The notes: a model not told the origin generated them from the letters alone. DNA of 64,000 nt from Gluconacetobacter diazotrophicus PA1 5 (GCF_000021325.1 NC_011365.1:3752501-3816500), one strand, 5' to 3'. Shown: positions 1-11,201, numbered from the stretch's first letter. Translations and numbers: made by a program.

Positions 1-1646
<1,646 letters not shown>

Positions 1647-1759
1647 ACCGCCTGCCCAGCAGGCAACACACATGCACAGCAATCATCCACACAACACACT
1701 CACCTCTCACCGCACCAACCTCACACGCCCAATAACACCCCACAGGGTGGACTGGACGA

Positions 1760-1875
1760 CCTGGTGGCCATGGCGGGGATAGACCCACCCGATCCCATCC
1801 CGAACTCGGCCGTGAAATGCCCCAGCGCCTATGATACTGCGTCTCAAGACGCGGGAAAGTCGGTCGCCGCCAGGT
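1760..1875 (+). rRNA. rrf: 5S ribosomal RNA
   Basis: This is a complete 5S rRNA of about 116 nt. It opens with CCTGGTGGCCATGGCGGGG, carries the conserved CCCATCCCGAACTCGG loop, and closes with CGCCGCCAGG, which pairs with the 5' end. It lies about 115 nt after 23S and 40 nt before the initiator tRNA, so the three are evidently cotranscribed. The exact ends are inferred from the terminal helix. Confidence 0.93.
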
Positions 1876-1913
1876 CTTCCAGTCCACCCCTCACAACACA
1901 CACACCACACCAG

Positions 1914-1990
<77 letters not shown>

Positions 1991-2001
1991 TATTGACTTG
2001 G

Positions 2002-2036
2002 AACCCCCCACCGCCCAAACAGGCTGTGGGGTTTTT
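2002..2036 (+). terminator. Rho-independent terminator of the rRNA operon
   Basis: CCCCAC (2006-2011) pairs with GTGGGG (2026-2031) and is followed directly by TTTTT (2032-2036). It sits 12 nt after the tRNA CCA end and closes the rrn transcript. Confidence 0.75.
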
Positions 2037-2111
2037 GCTGTGCTAGGCACAGGCCCCGCTATACGGCCGCAATCGAAAATACTGTGCGAACCGCGAAGGT
2101 TGATTTCCTGA

Positions 2112-3398
2112 ATGTCCCTGCTTGACACATCCCCCGGCGCCGCCGGCGCGCTGGTGCTTTCCGATAGCGAAGAGCAGGGGGCTGCGCCCCCATTGCTGGG
2201 GCTGGCGGAACTGTTTCGGACGGCCTTGCAGGAAGTGGACATTGCTCGTCATGTGCCGGGATTGATCGCGCGCGCCGAACGCGAGGCCGATGCCTACGCG
2301 CTGCTCGACCTGGCCTTGATCCATCAGTTGCGTTTCCAGAAGGAAAGCGGCCTGGCCATCCTGGACGAGGCGCTGAAACTGCGGCAGGTGTTCCGCATTG
2401 CCAGCGGCGGTGATCAGGCACTCCATCTGCTGGTCATCAAGACGCCGGGTGACCTGACGGCGAACACGCCGCTGGAATGCATCCTCGAAAACGCGGGGAT
2501 GACGATCGACGTGCTGTATGTGGGGCCTGGCCTTGCATGGCCGGCGCGCCTGCCGCCCCACGACGTCGTCTTCGTGGCCATTGGCGAGGCGGATTCCCAC
2601 AGGGCGACGCTCGCCCAACTCGCTGTCTACCTGAAGGACTGGCAACGGCCTGTTCTCAACCGGCCGCAAAATATTCCCCACCTGTCCCGTGCCGAGGCGT
2701 TCGACGTGCTTCACGACGTGCCGGGACTGTGCATGACCCCGACCTACCGCATCGATCGTGCCGCGCTGGAGCAACTTGCGACTGGCGCGGTCTCGCGGCC
2801 GCACCAGTGGGGCGACCTCCGCTTTCCGATCATCGTCCGTCCCCAGGGCGCCCATGGCGGTATCCAGCTCAGCCGGATCGAGGCGTCTGAGGATATTGCC
2901 GTGTATCTGCGGCAAGCCGACGCCGAACAGTTCTTTGTTTCCAACTTTATCGATTACGCCTCGGCTGACGGTCTGTTTCGCAAATTCCGCGTGGTCCTGA
3001 TCGACGGGCATCCTTTTCTGGCCCACATGGGAATTTCCGAACATTGGGTCGTCCATTATCCCTACAAGGAAATGAAGGCCGATCCGGCCCGGCGGGCGGA
3101 AGAGGCGTCCCGGATGGCACGTTTCGATGATGATTTCGCGGTTCGGCACGGTCGTGCCATGGCCGCGATTCATGAACGCATCGGGCTCGACTATGTTGGA
3201 TTCGACTGCGCGGAAACCCGGGATGGAGATCTGCTGGTTTTCGAATTGTCGAATGCGCTGGTGATCCATGCGGCTGACGACCCCGCGCTGTTTCCTTATA
3301 AAATTCCCCAGATGCAGAAAATCTTCCACGCCTTTCGGGACATGCTGTCCGCCAAGGCGCGGCGGAACGGCGAGCACACGGATGCGGCTGGATTATGA
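2112..3398 (+). CDS. ATP-grasp domain protein (RimK/glutathione-synthetase-like)
   Basis: The product is 428 residues. Residues 1 to about 100 are helical and TPR-like, with Ala/Leu-rich repeats and LDLALIHQLRFQKESGLAIL. From about residue 190 there is an ATP-grasp fold: FPIIVRPQGAHGGIQL resembles the lysine/glycine-rich nucleotide loop, and a later acidic stretch, GLDYVGFDCAETRDGDLLVFE, resembles the metal-binding end of the fold. Family members make carboxylate-amine bonds using ATP, but the substrate cannot be read here. It lies alone between the rRNA operon and motE. Its position beside flagellar genes hints at surface or flagellin modification, which is only inference. The start is taken at the first ATG; a distant GAAGG precedes it. 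Confidence 0.75.
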   Translation: MSLLDTSPGAAGALVLSDSEEQGAAPPLLGLAELFRTALQEVDIARHVPGLIARAEREADAYALLDLALIHQLRFQKESGLAILDEALKLRQVFRIASGGDQALHLLVIKTPGDLTANTPLECILENAGMTIDVLYVGPGLAWPARLPPHDVVFVAIGEADSHRATLAQLAVYLKDWQRPVLNRPQNIPHLSRAEAFDVLHDVPGLCMTPTYRIDRAALEQLATGAVSRPHQWGDLRFPIIVRPQGAHGGIQLSRIEASEDIAVYLRQADAEQFFVSNFIDYASADGLFRKFRVVLIDGHPFLAHMGISEHWVVHYPYKEMKADPARRAEEASRMARFDDDFAVRHGRAMAAIHERIGLDYVGFDCAETRDGDLLVFELSNALVIHAADDPALFPYKIPQMQKIFHAFRDMLSAKARRNGEHTDAAGL

Positions 3399-3558
3399 CG
3401 GCAACGATGCAGCCGGATGGAAAAAGGTTTCAGAAAGCTGGGCGAAAGGCTATAGCATGGCTAGACAAGGCGAAGGAGACGGCAGTCGATCCATAGGGGC
3501 GAATAAGCCGGACCGCTGAAACAAAAGCGGCATCGGCCTGGTCCGACAGGGAAAGTGT

Positions 3559-3587
3559 TTGACTTCTTTCTGAGACATTACTTGCTA
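3559..3587 (+). promoter_or_regulatory. possible sigma70-type promoter before motE
   Basis: TTGACT (3559-3564) and TTGCTA (3582-3587) are spaced 17 bp apart, 37 nt before the motE ATG. This is a match by eye only; the -10 box is poor. Confidence 0.3.
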
Positions 3588-3623
3588 CGCCCGCCAGAAA
3601 AACTGCTAGTGGACTAGGTTGAA

Positions 3624-4601
3624 ATGCTGATACCCCGTCTGTCGTTCGGGAAACTTGTGCATATTTCGTCGAGCCTGATGACACTTCTCCTGGCCATGAA
3701 CATGCATTCCCTTGCCGAATACCTGAGAGATGACGGCACGGAAACGTCCGGGCAGACCCTCATGGGCCAGGCCAAGGCGGCGGAAGGGACATATACCGAG
3801 TCGATCGTCGGCGATGCCCGGTCCATGTCCGCCCAGGTGTCCGGCACAGTGTCCGGGGATGTGGCGGCAGCCCGCAAGACGGCCGAGGGATGGGTGTCCC
3901 TCATTCAGCCCGGCGGGCATGATGGCGAGGCCACTCAGACGGCTGCGCCTGCCACCGTGCAGAAGGTCGCCGTGTCCGAAGGAGACTGCCCGAAGGATAT
4001 ATCCTGCGTCGGGATGGAAAAGGCGGCGGCTGCGCAGGGCAGCGACACCGACCCCGATGTCAGCAAGGCAGAGGCCGGCCTGGTCAAGGACATCCTGGCG
4101 CGCCGATCCAGTTTTGACAGTGAGCAGCGGGACCTGGACGAGCAGAAGCACGTTCTCGAAGCGGCCAGGGTCGCGCTTGACGAGAGAATGCACGAACTCG
4201 ACATGTCCATGGCGTCGCTTGCCGAAAAGCAGGCGGCCCATCAGGAGACCATGTCGGCCGAAACCGACAGGCTGGTGAAAATATACGAGGAAATGCCTGC
4301 AAAGGCGGCCGCCGCTGTCTTCAACATCATGGATATCCACGTGCTGGTATCCGTCGTGAACAAGATGAACCCCCGGAAGGTTTCGGCCATCATGGGGAAC
4401 ATGACGCCGGAGCGTGTGAACCTTGTCTCGCAATACCTGGCCGGTGTGCGGAGTTTCCGCCCTCCCCATGTTTCCCTGGGAAGTGACGGCACGCCGGAGC
4501 AGGCGGCGGATGCCGGAGCGTCCGCGACCTGGTGGGCAGGGAACTCCGCGCAGCATCAACGTGACCAGGGTCCTCCGCTGCTGAAGCCTTCCTGGCAATA
4601 A
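3624..4601 (+). CDS. motE: MotE-like flagellar protein (MgtE N-domain-like)
   Basis: The product is 325 residues. It has an N-terminal hydrophobic segment (about residues 10-30, signal or anchor). A low-complexity Ala/Ser region follows, then a coiled coil at about 155-220 (SEQRDLDEQKHVLEAARVAL). The C-terminal module at about 222-285 contains IYEEMPAKAAAAVF, MNPRKVSAIMGNM and VNLVSQYL. That C-terminal pattern is typical of MotE/MgtE intracellular-domain proteins, which in alphaproteobacteria act as periplasmic chaperones for the motility machinery (MotC partner in Sinorhizobium). motC itself is not in the window. A terminator follows immediately, so it ends a transcript. The assignment is firm for the family and less so for the exact role. 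Confidence 0.75.
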   Translation: MLIPRLSFGKLVHISSSLMTLLLAMNMHSLAEYLRDDGTETSGQTLMGQAKAAEGTYTESIVGDARSMSAQVSGTVSGDVAAARKTAEGWVSLIQPGGHDGEATQTAAPATVQKVAVSEGDCPKDISCVGMEKAAAAQGSDTDPDVSKAEAGLVKDILARRSSFDSEQRDLDEQKHVLEAARVALDERMHELDMSMASLAEKQAAHQETMSAETDRLVKIYEEMPAKAAAAVFNIMDIHVLVSVVNKMNPRKVSAIMGNMTPERVNLVSQYLAGVRSFRPPHVSLGSDGTPEQAADAGASATWWAGNSAQHQRDQGPPLLKPSWQ

Positions 4602-4611
4602 CCATTCGACG

Positions 4612-4642
4612 AAAAAAGCCCGGGTTCTGCCCGGGCTTTTTT
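4612..4642 (+). terminator. Rho-independent terminator after motE
   Basis: AGCCCGGG (5' arm) and CCCGGGCT (3' arm) flank a short TTCTG loop. There is an A tract before and TTTTTT after the stem, so it can work in both directions. It lies between convergent motE and flhA. Confidence 0.85.
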
Positions 4643-4679
4643 GTATGCTGTTGGTCCTGTGTGGGAGACGGTAACGCCC

Positions 4680-6875
4680 TCAGGTGATTGTCGCGACCGT
4701 CTTGATGCGAGAGCGCGGATATATCTCGGATTGCGAGAGGACCGAAACCGATGGGCGCACGCGTTCCACGATCGAACGCATGGAATCCCTGACCGGGGTG
4801 GAAACGACCACGACGGGGATCTCTCCGCTCGCCGAGACCGTATTGAAGACCTCGCGCAGTTTTCCGACGAATTTGTTCAGCATGGAAGGCGGCATGGCCA
4901 GCCGCCGATCGTCGGCCTGTCCGGTGATATGGGCCATGAATTCGGCCTCCCATTCCGCTGACAGGGTAATCATGGGAATGTATCCGGCCCCGCCAACCAG
5001 CGCGTTGCAGATCTGCCGGGAAAGGCGAACCCGCACGTGGCCGGTCAGGGCCTGCACGCCACGGAGGCCAAGGCTGCATCCTTCCTGGATGCTCTCGAGG
5101 ATGGTCGGAAGATCGCGGATCGAGACGCGCTCGGCCAGGAGCGACTGCAGGACGCGCTGGATCGTGCTTAACGGCACCTGCGACGGAATCAGGTCGTTGA
5201 CCAGCTTCTGCTGCTCACGCGGAAGGTCGTCCAGCAATGTCTGGGTGGCGACATAGGTCAGCAGGTCGGGAAGGTTCTGCCTCACCGCTTCGCTGAGATG
5301 CGTGACGATGACGCTAGCCGGGTCCACGATGGTGCATTTCATGGCGACCGCCTTGGGCTTGAGCGAGGGGTCGATCCATACGGCGGGAAGGCCGAATGCC
5401 GGCTCCGTCGTTCGGTCGCCAGGAAGGTCCGGCGCGCCGCCGGACGGACTCATGGCCATCAGTTTCCCCGGCTTGACCTCGCCGGATCCGATTTCGATTT
5501 CCTTGAGCTTGATGACGTAATTATCCGACGGAAGCAGGATGTTGTCCTGTATCCGCACGGGCGGGGTGATGAAGCCCAGTTCGGTGGCAACCGTCCGGCG
5601 TAGCGCCTTGATCTGTTCGGTCAGTTGCGGATTCTCCCCGCTCGTCAGGGGCAGGAGACCGAAGCCGAGTTCCAGGCGCAGCAGGTCCAGCTTGAGCATC
5701 TCGGAAATCGGCGGCGCCGTCGGCTGGGGCGAGATCTGGGTGACGTCTCCGTCCCCATCCTTGACGGGGGTCTTGTGGCGCATCCACGCCCCGATGCCGG
5801 CCCCGACGGCGATGACGAGGAAGGGAAGGGCGGGCAGACCGGGCATGATGGCGAAGAGGGCCGACAGCCCGCCGGCGACGGCCAGCGGTTTCGGATTGCC
5901 GCCCAACTGCCGGACCAGCGTGACGTCGGTCGATCCGTCGGAGCCCCCCTTGGTGACGACGATACCGGCGGCGGTCGACACCAGCAGGGCGGGGATTTGC
6001 GAGACCAGCCCGTCACCGACCGTCAGCGTGGTAAAGGTGCTGGCGGCCTCGCTCAGGGGCATGTCATGCCGCAGGATACCGATGGCCAGGCCGCCGACGA
6101 TGTTGATCGCCGTGATGATCAGGCCGGCGATCGCGTCTCCCCGAACGAACTTGGCGGCGCCGTCCATCGCGCCGTAGAAGGCGCTCTCGTCTTCCAGTTC
6201 CTTGCGTTTCGCGCGCGCGGTCCGTTCGTTGATCGCCCCGGACGAGAGGTCGGCGTCGATCGCCATCTGCTTGCCGGGCATCGAGTCCAGGAAGAACCGG
6301 GCCGCCACTTCGGCGATGCGTCCCGAACCCTTCGTGATGACCATGAAGTTCACGACCAGCAGGATGCAGAACACGATCCCGCCGATGAAAAGGTCGCCCC
6401 CCATCAGGAACCCGCCGAAGGCGGCCACCACATGTCCGGCGGCGTAGGTGCCCTCGCTGCCATGGCTGAGGATCAGGCGCGTGGTCGCGATTTCGAGCGA
6501 CAGGCGCAGCAGGGTCGTCAGCAGGAGCAGGGTGGGAAACGACGTGAAGTCGAGCGTGCGCTCGAGGAACAGCGCCACCATCAGGACCAGCACGGACGAC
6601 GTGATCGACAGCGAAAGACCCATGTCGAGGATGAAGGTCGGAAGCGGAATGATCAGGATGGCCAGCAGGACGACCACGCCCAGGGCGAGGCCAACGTCCG
6701 TGCCGGGAACCAGGGAACGCCACGAGGTTGCCCGCCATCCCCCGCTTCGCAGCGTCTCGGCCGAAAGGGTCACGTTGCGGGAGGCAGATGAAATCTTCTG
6801 TCGCGCTGCGGCCGTTATTTCGGCCAGTCTGCCGCCGCCCGGCTTCTTGACTTCGCTGTCACCGGCGGTATCCAA
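4680..6875 (-). CDS. flhA: flagellar export gate protein FlhA
   Basis: FlhA is the nonameric inner-membrane export gate that docks substrates and chaperones and couples export to the proton-motive force. The product is 731 residues from the chosen start. The N-terminal half carries about eight membrane segments beginning near VGLALGVVVLLAILIIP. The family signature ERTLDFTSFPTLLLLTTLLRLSLEIATTRLIL and the FHIPEP-region residues INERTARAKRKELEDESAFYGAMDGA are present. The C-terminal cytoplasmic domain ends in VVVVSTPVRDSMRSIVERV. I chose a TTG start at 6875 because AAGGAAA lies 9 nt before it. The upstream ATG at 7091 would add 72 residues unlike any FlhA. It stands alone on the minus strand, away from flhB. 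Confidence 0.93.
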   Translation of the reverse strand: MDTAGDSEVKKPGGGRLAEITAAARQKISSASRNVTLSAETLRSGGWRATSWRSLVPGTDVGLALGVVVLLAILIIPLPTFILDMGLSLSITSSVLVLMVALFLERTLDFTSFPTLLLLTTLLRLSLEIATTRLILSHGSEGTYAAGHVVAAFGGFLMGGDLFIGGIVFCILLVVNFMVITKGSGRIAEVAARFFLDSMPGKQMAIDADLSSGAINERTARAKRKELEDESAFYGAMDGAAKFVRGDAIAGLIITAINIVGGLAIGILRHDMPLSEAASTFTTLTVGDGLVSQIPALLVSTAAGIVVTKGGSDGSTDVTLVRQLGGNPKPLAVAGGLSALFAIMPGLPALPFLVIAVGAGIGAWMRHKTPVKDGDGDVTQISPQPTAPPISEMLKLDLLRLELGFGLLPLTSGENPQLTEQIKALRRTVATELGFITPPVRIQDNILLPSDNYVIKLKEIEIGSGEVKPGKLMAMSPSGGAPDLPGDRTTEPAFGLPAVWIDPSLKPKAVAMKCTIVDPASVIVTHLSEAVRQNLPDLLTYVATQTLLDDLPREQQKLVNDLIPSQVPLSTIQRVLQSLLAERVSIRDLPTILESIQEGCSLGLRGVQALTGHVRVRLSRQICNALVGGAGYIPMITLSAEWEAEFMAHITGQADDRRLAMPPSMLNKFVGKLREVFNTVSASGEIPVVVVSTPVRDSMRSIVERVRPSVSVLSQSEIYPRSRIKTVATIT

Positions 6876-7056
6876 GAGCCGTGTTTCCTTTCGAGTGGGA
6901 TGAACCACTGCCCTCTGCCAGGCGCATGGCCAGCGGCTTGCCCGACCATTCGTCTCCGGTCGCAGGGCTGTGACTTCAGGGCCGGAAACTACCGTTATCG
7001 CGGGTCCCGGGCAAGGCCGGAAAATGACGGCGACAGGCGTTCCATTGTCTCGAATC

Positions 7057-7068
7057 TTATGGCCATAA
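7057..7068. promoter_or_regulatory. 12-bp palindrome TTATGGCCATAA between divergent genes
   Basis: A perfect 12-bp inverted repeat lies between flhA (minus, start 6875) and the TPR/glycosyltransferase gene (plus, start 7157). The GGCCAT core recurs in several intergenic regions of this locus. An operator role is inferred only from position and symmetry. Confidence 0.3.
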
Positions 7069-7156
7069 TCCCCTTCATGATGACAGGCCATGCGGGAACG
7101 CGCGGGAATGATCCCGCGGCTGGCAGGGCGCGCGACGGAAGCGGCAGGGGATCAGG

Positions 7157-8749
7157 ATGCAGGAAACAGAAGCGGTGCCGTCATGTGAAGGCGAGGCGAC
7201 GCAGTGCTCGGATGCCGACATTGCGCGAGACACCGTGCTGCGCTCTCCGACAGCCGAGAGTTTCAATAACATGGTCGACGGCCTCTTTTTGAAGGGGGAA
7301 GTCCTCGAGGCCATTCGTCTGGCTCTTGAGGTGGTGTCCAGGCACCCGGACAACGAGACCTTGGCTCTGGTCGCAGCGACCTTGATCGCGCGGTATACCG
7401 CCCTGTACGATGTTGTGGCAACGCTCGCCCGACGTGCGCTGAAGGTGGAGCCGGACAGCGTCGGGGCCCAGACCATCCTCGCGGACGCCCTTGTGGCAGG
7501 TGGCGATATCGCTGGAGGATGCGCTCTTTTTGCAGACATGATGGCTCGCTATCCCGGAGAGCGCATCGGTTTATGCGAACATATGTCCTCTTCGCTCGTG
7601 GACGCGGGATATCTTCGCGAAGGGTTGGAGATTTTGACCGCCTGGCTCCAGGAAGGAGACGCGAGTTTTTCACTTGCAAACAATATGGCATGCATACTTG
7701 ATCGTCTTGGTCGCCCCGCCGAGGCTATCCCATGGTACAAGAAGGCCATGGCGATGGAGCCGGAGAACGCGACTGCCACATTCGGATACTCGGTCAGCCT
7801 TCTCAAGGCGGGGAATTTTCGGGAAGGATGGGCGCGCTATGCCCAGCGGGTTCCGCTGACCAACGGTGTGAAGTGGTGGTTCATGTCGTTGCCCCGCCTG
7901 CGCCCCAGCGATGATGTGGCTGGCAAAAGAATTATCCTCTATCAAGAGCAGGGACTGGGAGATACCCTCCAGTTCATCCGGTTCGTCCCTTACCTGCAGG
8001 AGAAGGGCGCGGACGTGACGATCGTGGTCCCGAAGGCTCTCCTGCGTCTTCTGACACAGTCGTTCCCGGGCGCATCCGTCAGGTTGATCGAAGAATTCGG
8101 CCAGGAGGTGGAGGATGGCTATAGCTATGCCGCTCCGATCCCGGACCTGCCCTTTATCGGCGGCGTGATGTCCGAAAGCGATATCCCCGCGAATATTCCC
8201 TATTTTCGGGCCGATGCCGACGATATTGCGAAATTTGCGGCCCAGTTTCCCGCTAGTCGGCCCCGTATCGGTCTTGTGTGGGCTGGTGAGCGGCGCGGGA
8301 GGCCCGAGCTGGCTGCGGCCGACAGGCGCCGATCCACGACCCTTGCCATGATGGGCGAGGCCATAGCCCCTGTGGAGGCCACCCTGGTGAACCTCCAGTT
8401 CGGAGTTCGACATACGGAGATCGCAGCGTGGAAAGGCCAGCCCCTGTTCGATCCGATGGGTGGTGTTCGCGACATGGCGGATACCGCCGCCATCATGAAA
8501 AATCTCGATCTGTTCATTTCCGTCGATACCTCGCCGTTACATCTGTCCGGCGGACTCGGCTGTCCGACGTGGCTTGTGAGCCGGTGGGATGCATGTTGGC
8601 GATGGGGTGCCGAGGGGGATACATCGGCATGGTATCCGACCATGCGTGTCTTCCGCGCGCGGGAGAGAACTTTCGGCCCCGTCCTGTGCGAGGTCGGCGA
8701 AGCCCTGCGTGAATGGGTGAAGGACTGGCAACCGGGCAAAGGGGCGTGA
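7157..8749 (+). CDS. TPR protein with GT9-like glycosyltransferase domain (copy 1)
   Basis: The product is 530 residues. Tetratricopeptide-type helical repeats fill about residues 35-245 (for example LANNMACILDRLGRPAEAIPWYKKAM). A GT-B-like domain follows. Its core has YQEQGLGDTLQFIRFVPYL, PRIGLVWAGE and, near the end, ISVDTSPLHLSGGLGCPTWL, which resembles the donor-binding D-x-x-x-x-H-L motif of ADP-heptose/GT9 transferases. Such fusions are commonly found beside flagellin or adhesin genes and are thought to glycosylate protein. The neighbouring gene is a close paralogue. Substrate and sugar are unknown. The start ATG follows the GGCAGGGG-like sequence at about 7143-7150. Confidence 0.75.
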   Translation: MQETEAVPSCEGEATQCSDADIARDTVLRSPTAESFNNMVDGLFLKGEVLEAIRLALEVVSRHPDNETLALVAATLIARYTALYDVVATLARRALKVEPDSVGAQTILADALVAGGDIAGGCALFADMMARYPGERIGLCEHMSSSLVDAGYLREGLEILTAWLQEGDASFSLANNMACILDRLGRPAEAIPWYKKAMAMEPENATATFGYSVSLLKAGNFREGWARYAQRVPLTNGVKWWFMSLPRLRPSDDVAGKRIILYQEQGLGDTLQFIRFVPYLQEKGADVTIVVPKALLRLLTQSFPGASVRLIEEFGQEVEDGYSYAAPIPDLPFIGGVMSESDIPANIPYFRADADDIAKFAAQFPASRPRIGLVWAGERRGRPELAAADRRRSTTLAMMGEAIAPVEATLVNLQFGVRHTEIAAWKGQPLFDPMGGVRDMADTAAIMKNLDLFISVDTSPLHLSGGLGCPTWLVSRWDACWRWGAEGDTSAWYPTMRVFRARERTFGPVLCEVGEALREWVKDWQPGKGA

Positions 8750-8793
8750 TTGATTCCGCCCATCGCGATCTACTCTTGCGTGAAAAAACGACG

Positions 8794-10332
8794 ATGCCGC
8801 CCCTGGACGTGGATGTCTGGTTGGTCGGATTGTTGCAGTCTCCGACACCCAAAAACCTGACCCAGGTCTGTGAGACCTTCTTCTCGCGGGGGCAGGGCAG
8901 GGACGCCGCGCGTCTGGCTCTGGAGGTTGTGTCTGGTCATCCGGACGACGCGGCTCTGGCTCTGGCAGCGGCGGCGCTGATATCGAAGCACACGGCTCGG
9001 CATGACGTCGTGGCGACGCTTCTGCAGCGTGTGTTACGCTTGGAGCCGAATCATATCCTGGCGCGGCTCAGCCTGGCGGACGCTCTTGTGGCAGGAGGTG
9101 ATGTTGCCGGCGGATGCGCAGTGTTTTCCGAGATGATGGTCCGGTATCCGGCAAAGCGCACTGATCTGTGCGAGCATATATCCGTATCGTTCCTGGAGGC
9201 GGGATACCCTCTTGAGGCGCTGCAGGTTCTTTCTTTTTGGCTCAAGGAAGGGGAACCCAATGCCGCACTCGCCAATAACATGGGGTGTACACTTCAGCGT
9301 CTTGGCCGCTCCGCCGAGGCGATCCCGTGGTACAAGAAGGCCCTGATGCTGGCCCCGGAGAATCCGGCCATCGCCTTCGGATACGCGCTTGCGCTGCTCA
9401 AGGCGGGAAATTTTCGGGAAGGATGGGCACGCTACGTCGAGCGGGTCCCGATGACCAACGGCGAGATGTGGTTCCTGTCGCTGCCCCGCCTCCGCCTAGG
9501 CGACGACGTGGCCGGGAAGAATATAATCGTCTATCAGGAGCAAGGACTTGGAGACACGCTCCAGTTCGTCCGCTTCGTGCCTTATCTGGTGAAGAGGGGA
9601 GCGAAGGTGACGATCGCGGTCCCGGCCTCCTTGGCACGCCTTCTGGCCCTGTCCTTTCCCGACATGTCCATCATCAGCATACTGTCGGATTTCGGCGCGA
9701 GAGGCAGTTTCAGCTATGCTGTTCCGATCCCGGATCTGCCTTTTGTCGCTGGTGTGATGTCCGAATGCGACGTCAGTGTGCCTATTCCTTACCTGCGGGC
9801 TGATCCCGGCGGGATCGCGAAATTTGCCGCCGCGCTTCCCGCAGGACGGCCGCGCATCGGTCTCGTGTGGGCCGGAGACCGGCGCGTGAAGGCGGAAAAT
9901 GTTGCCACCGACAAGCGCCGATCCATGACGCTTGCGGAAATGGCGCAGGCCCTGAGTCCCGTATCGGCTACTTTGGTCAGTCTCCAGTTTGGCCCGCCGC
10001 GTGAGGAAATTGCCGCATGGGAAGGCCAGAAATTGTGCGACCCGATGGATAGTGTCCGCGACATGGCCGACACCGCCGCCATTATGGAAAATCTGGACCT
10101 GGTCATCTCCGTCGATACCTCGCCGCTTCACCTGGCGGGCGCGCTGGGACGTCCGGTGTGGCTCATCAGCCGGCGGGACGCTTGCTGGCGGTGGGGAGAC
10201 GAGGGAGCCACATCGGCATGGTACCCCACCATGCGCTTGTTCCGCGCGCGGGAAAAATCATTCGCTTCCGTCCTGCGCGAGGTCGGCGCGGCCCTGCATG
10301 ACTGGGTCGCTGCCTGGAACGCGGGATGCTAA
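8794..10332 (+). CDS. TPR protein with GT9-like glycosyltransferase domain (copy 2)
   Basis: This is a paralogue of the preceding gene, similar along its whole length: the same TPR block, YQEQGLGDTLQFVRFVPYL, PRIGLVWAGD and ISVDTSPLHLAGALGRPVWL. The two most likely arose by tandem duplication, and differences are spread evenly. The product is 512 residues from the ATG at 8794. An in-frame ATG at 8713 and a GTG at 8746 that overlaps the upstream stop (GTGA) are alternative starts, and none has a good ribosome binding site. Its stop codon overlaps the stop of the convergent transglycosylase gene. A role as a flagellin or surface glycosyltransferase is inference from domain and position. Confidence 0.75.
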   Translation: MPPLDVDVWLVGLLQSPTPKNLTQVCETFFSRGQGRDAARLALEVVSGHPDDAALALAAAALISKHTARHDVVATLLQRVLRLEPNHILARLSLADALVAGGDVAGGCAVFSEMMVRYPAKRTDLCEHISVSFLEAGYPLEALQVLSFWLKEGEPNAALANNMGCTLQRLGRSAEAIPWYKKALMLAPENPAIAFGYALALLKAGNFREGWARYVERVPMTNGEMWFLSLPRLRLGDDVAGKNIIVYQEQGLGDTLQFVRFVPYLVKRGAKVTIAVPASLARLLALSFPDMSIISILSDFGARGSFSYAVPIPDLPFVAGVMSECDVSVPIPYLRADPGGIAKFAAALPAGRPRIGLVWAGDRRVKAENVATDKRRSMTLAEMAQALSPVSATLVSLQFGPPREEIAAWEGQKLCDPMDSVRDMADTAAIMENLDLVISVDTSPLHLAGALGRPVWLISRRDACWRWGDEGATSAWYPTMRLFRAREKSFASVLREVGAALHDWVAAWNAGC

Positions 10333-11201
10333 CCCGGCTGTGGCGCCAGCCGCCGTGGCGCGGCCAGGGCCACGGGTGCCGCGCGGTATGAAGCCAGTGT
10401 CCGTCCCTGCGTGCCTTTTGTGACCGGCCTGTTCGGAGACGGTGGGGCAAAATTCCGGTTGCCGACGAAGGGATGGAACGCCCTGACCGGCGTCGTCGTC
10501 ATTCCGGCCGGTGCCGCCGCCATGACGGGCTGGTGCGGCGCCAAGGCGGGGACAAGCGGACGGGGGAAGGTCTGTGCCGCGAAATAGGGCGCGGCCCGGG
10601 CGTCCTTTCGGGGCGATATCTGCGGGTCGCGCCCGTCCTGCGGAACAGCCCATGCCTCCAGCACCTTCCATTGATAGGGCGTGCCGATGCCGGGCGTCTG
10701 CGAATGATAGGCCGCCGCCGCCCGGGGCCAACTGCCCATCTTGTCGTGCAATTTCAGGAGAAAGGTGGCGGCGTAGCGCGCGTTGCGAACAGGATCGAAA
10801 GCCTGATCCAGGGTGGAAAAAGCGTCCGGATGCTGCTGGAGGTTGACCTGCATGCAGCCGACATCGATCGACGGGTTTCCCTGCTGGCGGAACATCTGGA
10901 CGGCGGCGATGGCGTCTTCGCGGGTCATGTAGTAATGCCCGACCCCGTTGACGGTGATGGTCCAGGGCCACGCGGAGATCATGCCGTCCGGTTCCGGCCT
11001 TCCGCTTTCGACCCGGCTCATCGCGGCAAGGAATCCATCGGGGATATGCAGTGCCCGCTCGGCCTGTGTCGTCGCCTCCACGCACAGCGAAGCCTGCGGC
11101 GAGCGGGCAGAAGCGTTCCATACCGGGTGGACCAGAATGGCAGTCGTGATAAGAGCCATGCGGGACCGGCGACGCAGGCAAGGGATCGGCATGGCGTCCA
11201 T
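10329..11201 (-). CDS. secreted lytic transglycosylase, SltF-like (flagellar)
   Basis: The product is 290 residues with an N-terminal signal sequence (RRRSRMALITTAILVHPVWNASA). The SLT domain has its catalytic glutamate at about E65 in FLAAMSRVESG. The supporting motifs GCMQVNLQQHP, FDPVRNARYAATFLLKL and AAAYHSQTPG follow. A Pro/Ala-rich tail of about 100 residues ends the protein. Enzymes of this family cleave peptidoglycan glycan strands. Alphaproteobacterial SltF opens the wall for the flagellar rod because FlgJ there lacks a muramidase domain, which is also the case here. The start at 11201 is chosen for GGAGAT just upstream; longer in-frame starts exist up to 11291. It is divergent from flgI. 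Confidence 0.8.
   Translation of the reverse strand: MDAMPIPCLRRRSRMALITTAILVHPVWNASARSPQASLCVEATTQAERALHIPDGFLAAMSRVESGRPEPDGMISAWPWTITVNGVGHYYMTREDAIAAVQMFRQQGNPSIDVGCMQVNLQQHPDAFSTLDQAFDPVRNARYAATFLLKLHDKMGSWPRAAAAYHSQTPGIGTPYQWKVLEAWAVPQDGRDPQISPRKDARAAPYFAAQTFPRPLVPALAPHQPVMAAAPAGMTTTPVRAFHPFVGNRNFAPPSPNRPVTKGTQGRTLASYRAAPVALAAPRRLAPQPG

Noticed and set aside
2043-3377. Minus-strand open frame of 444 codons
   Set aside because: Shadow of the ATP-grasp gene, with no ribosome binding site and unnatural composition.
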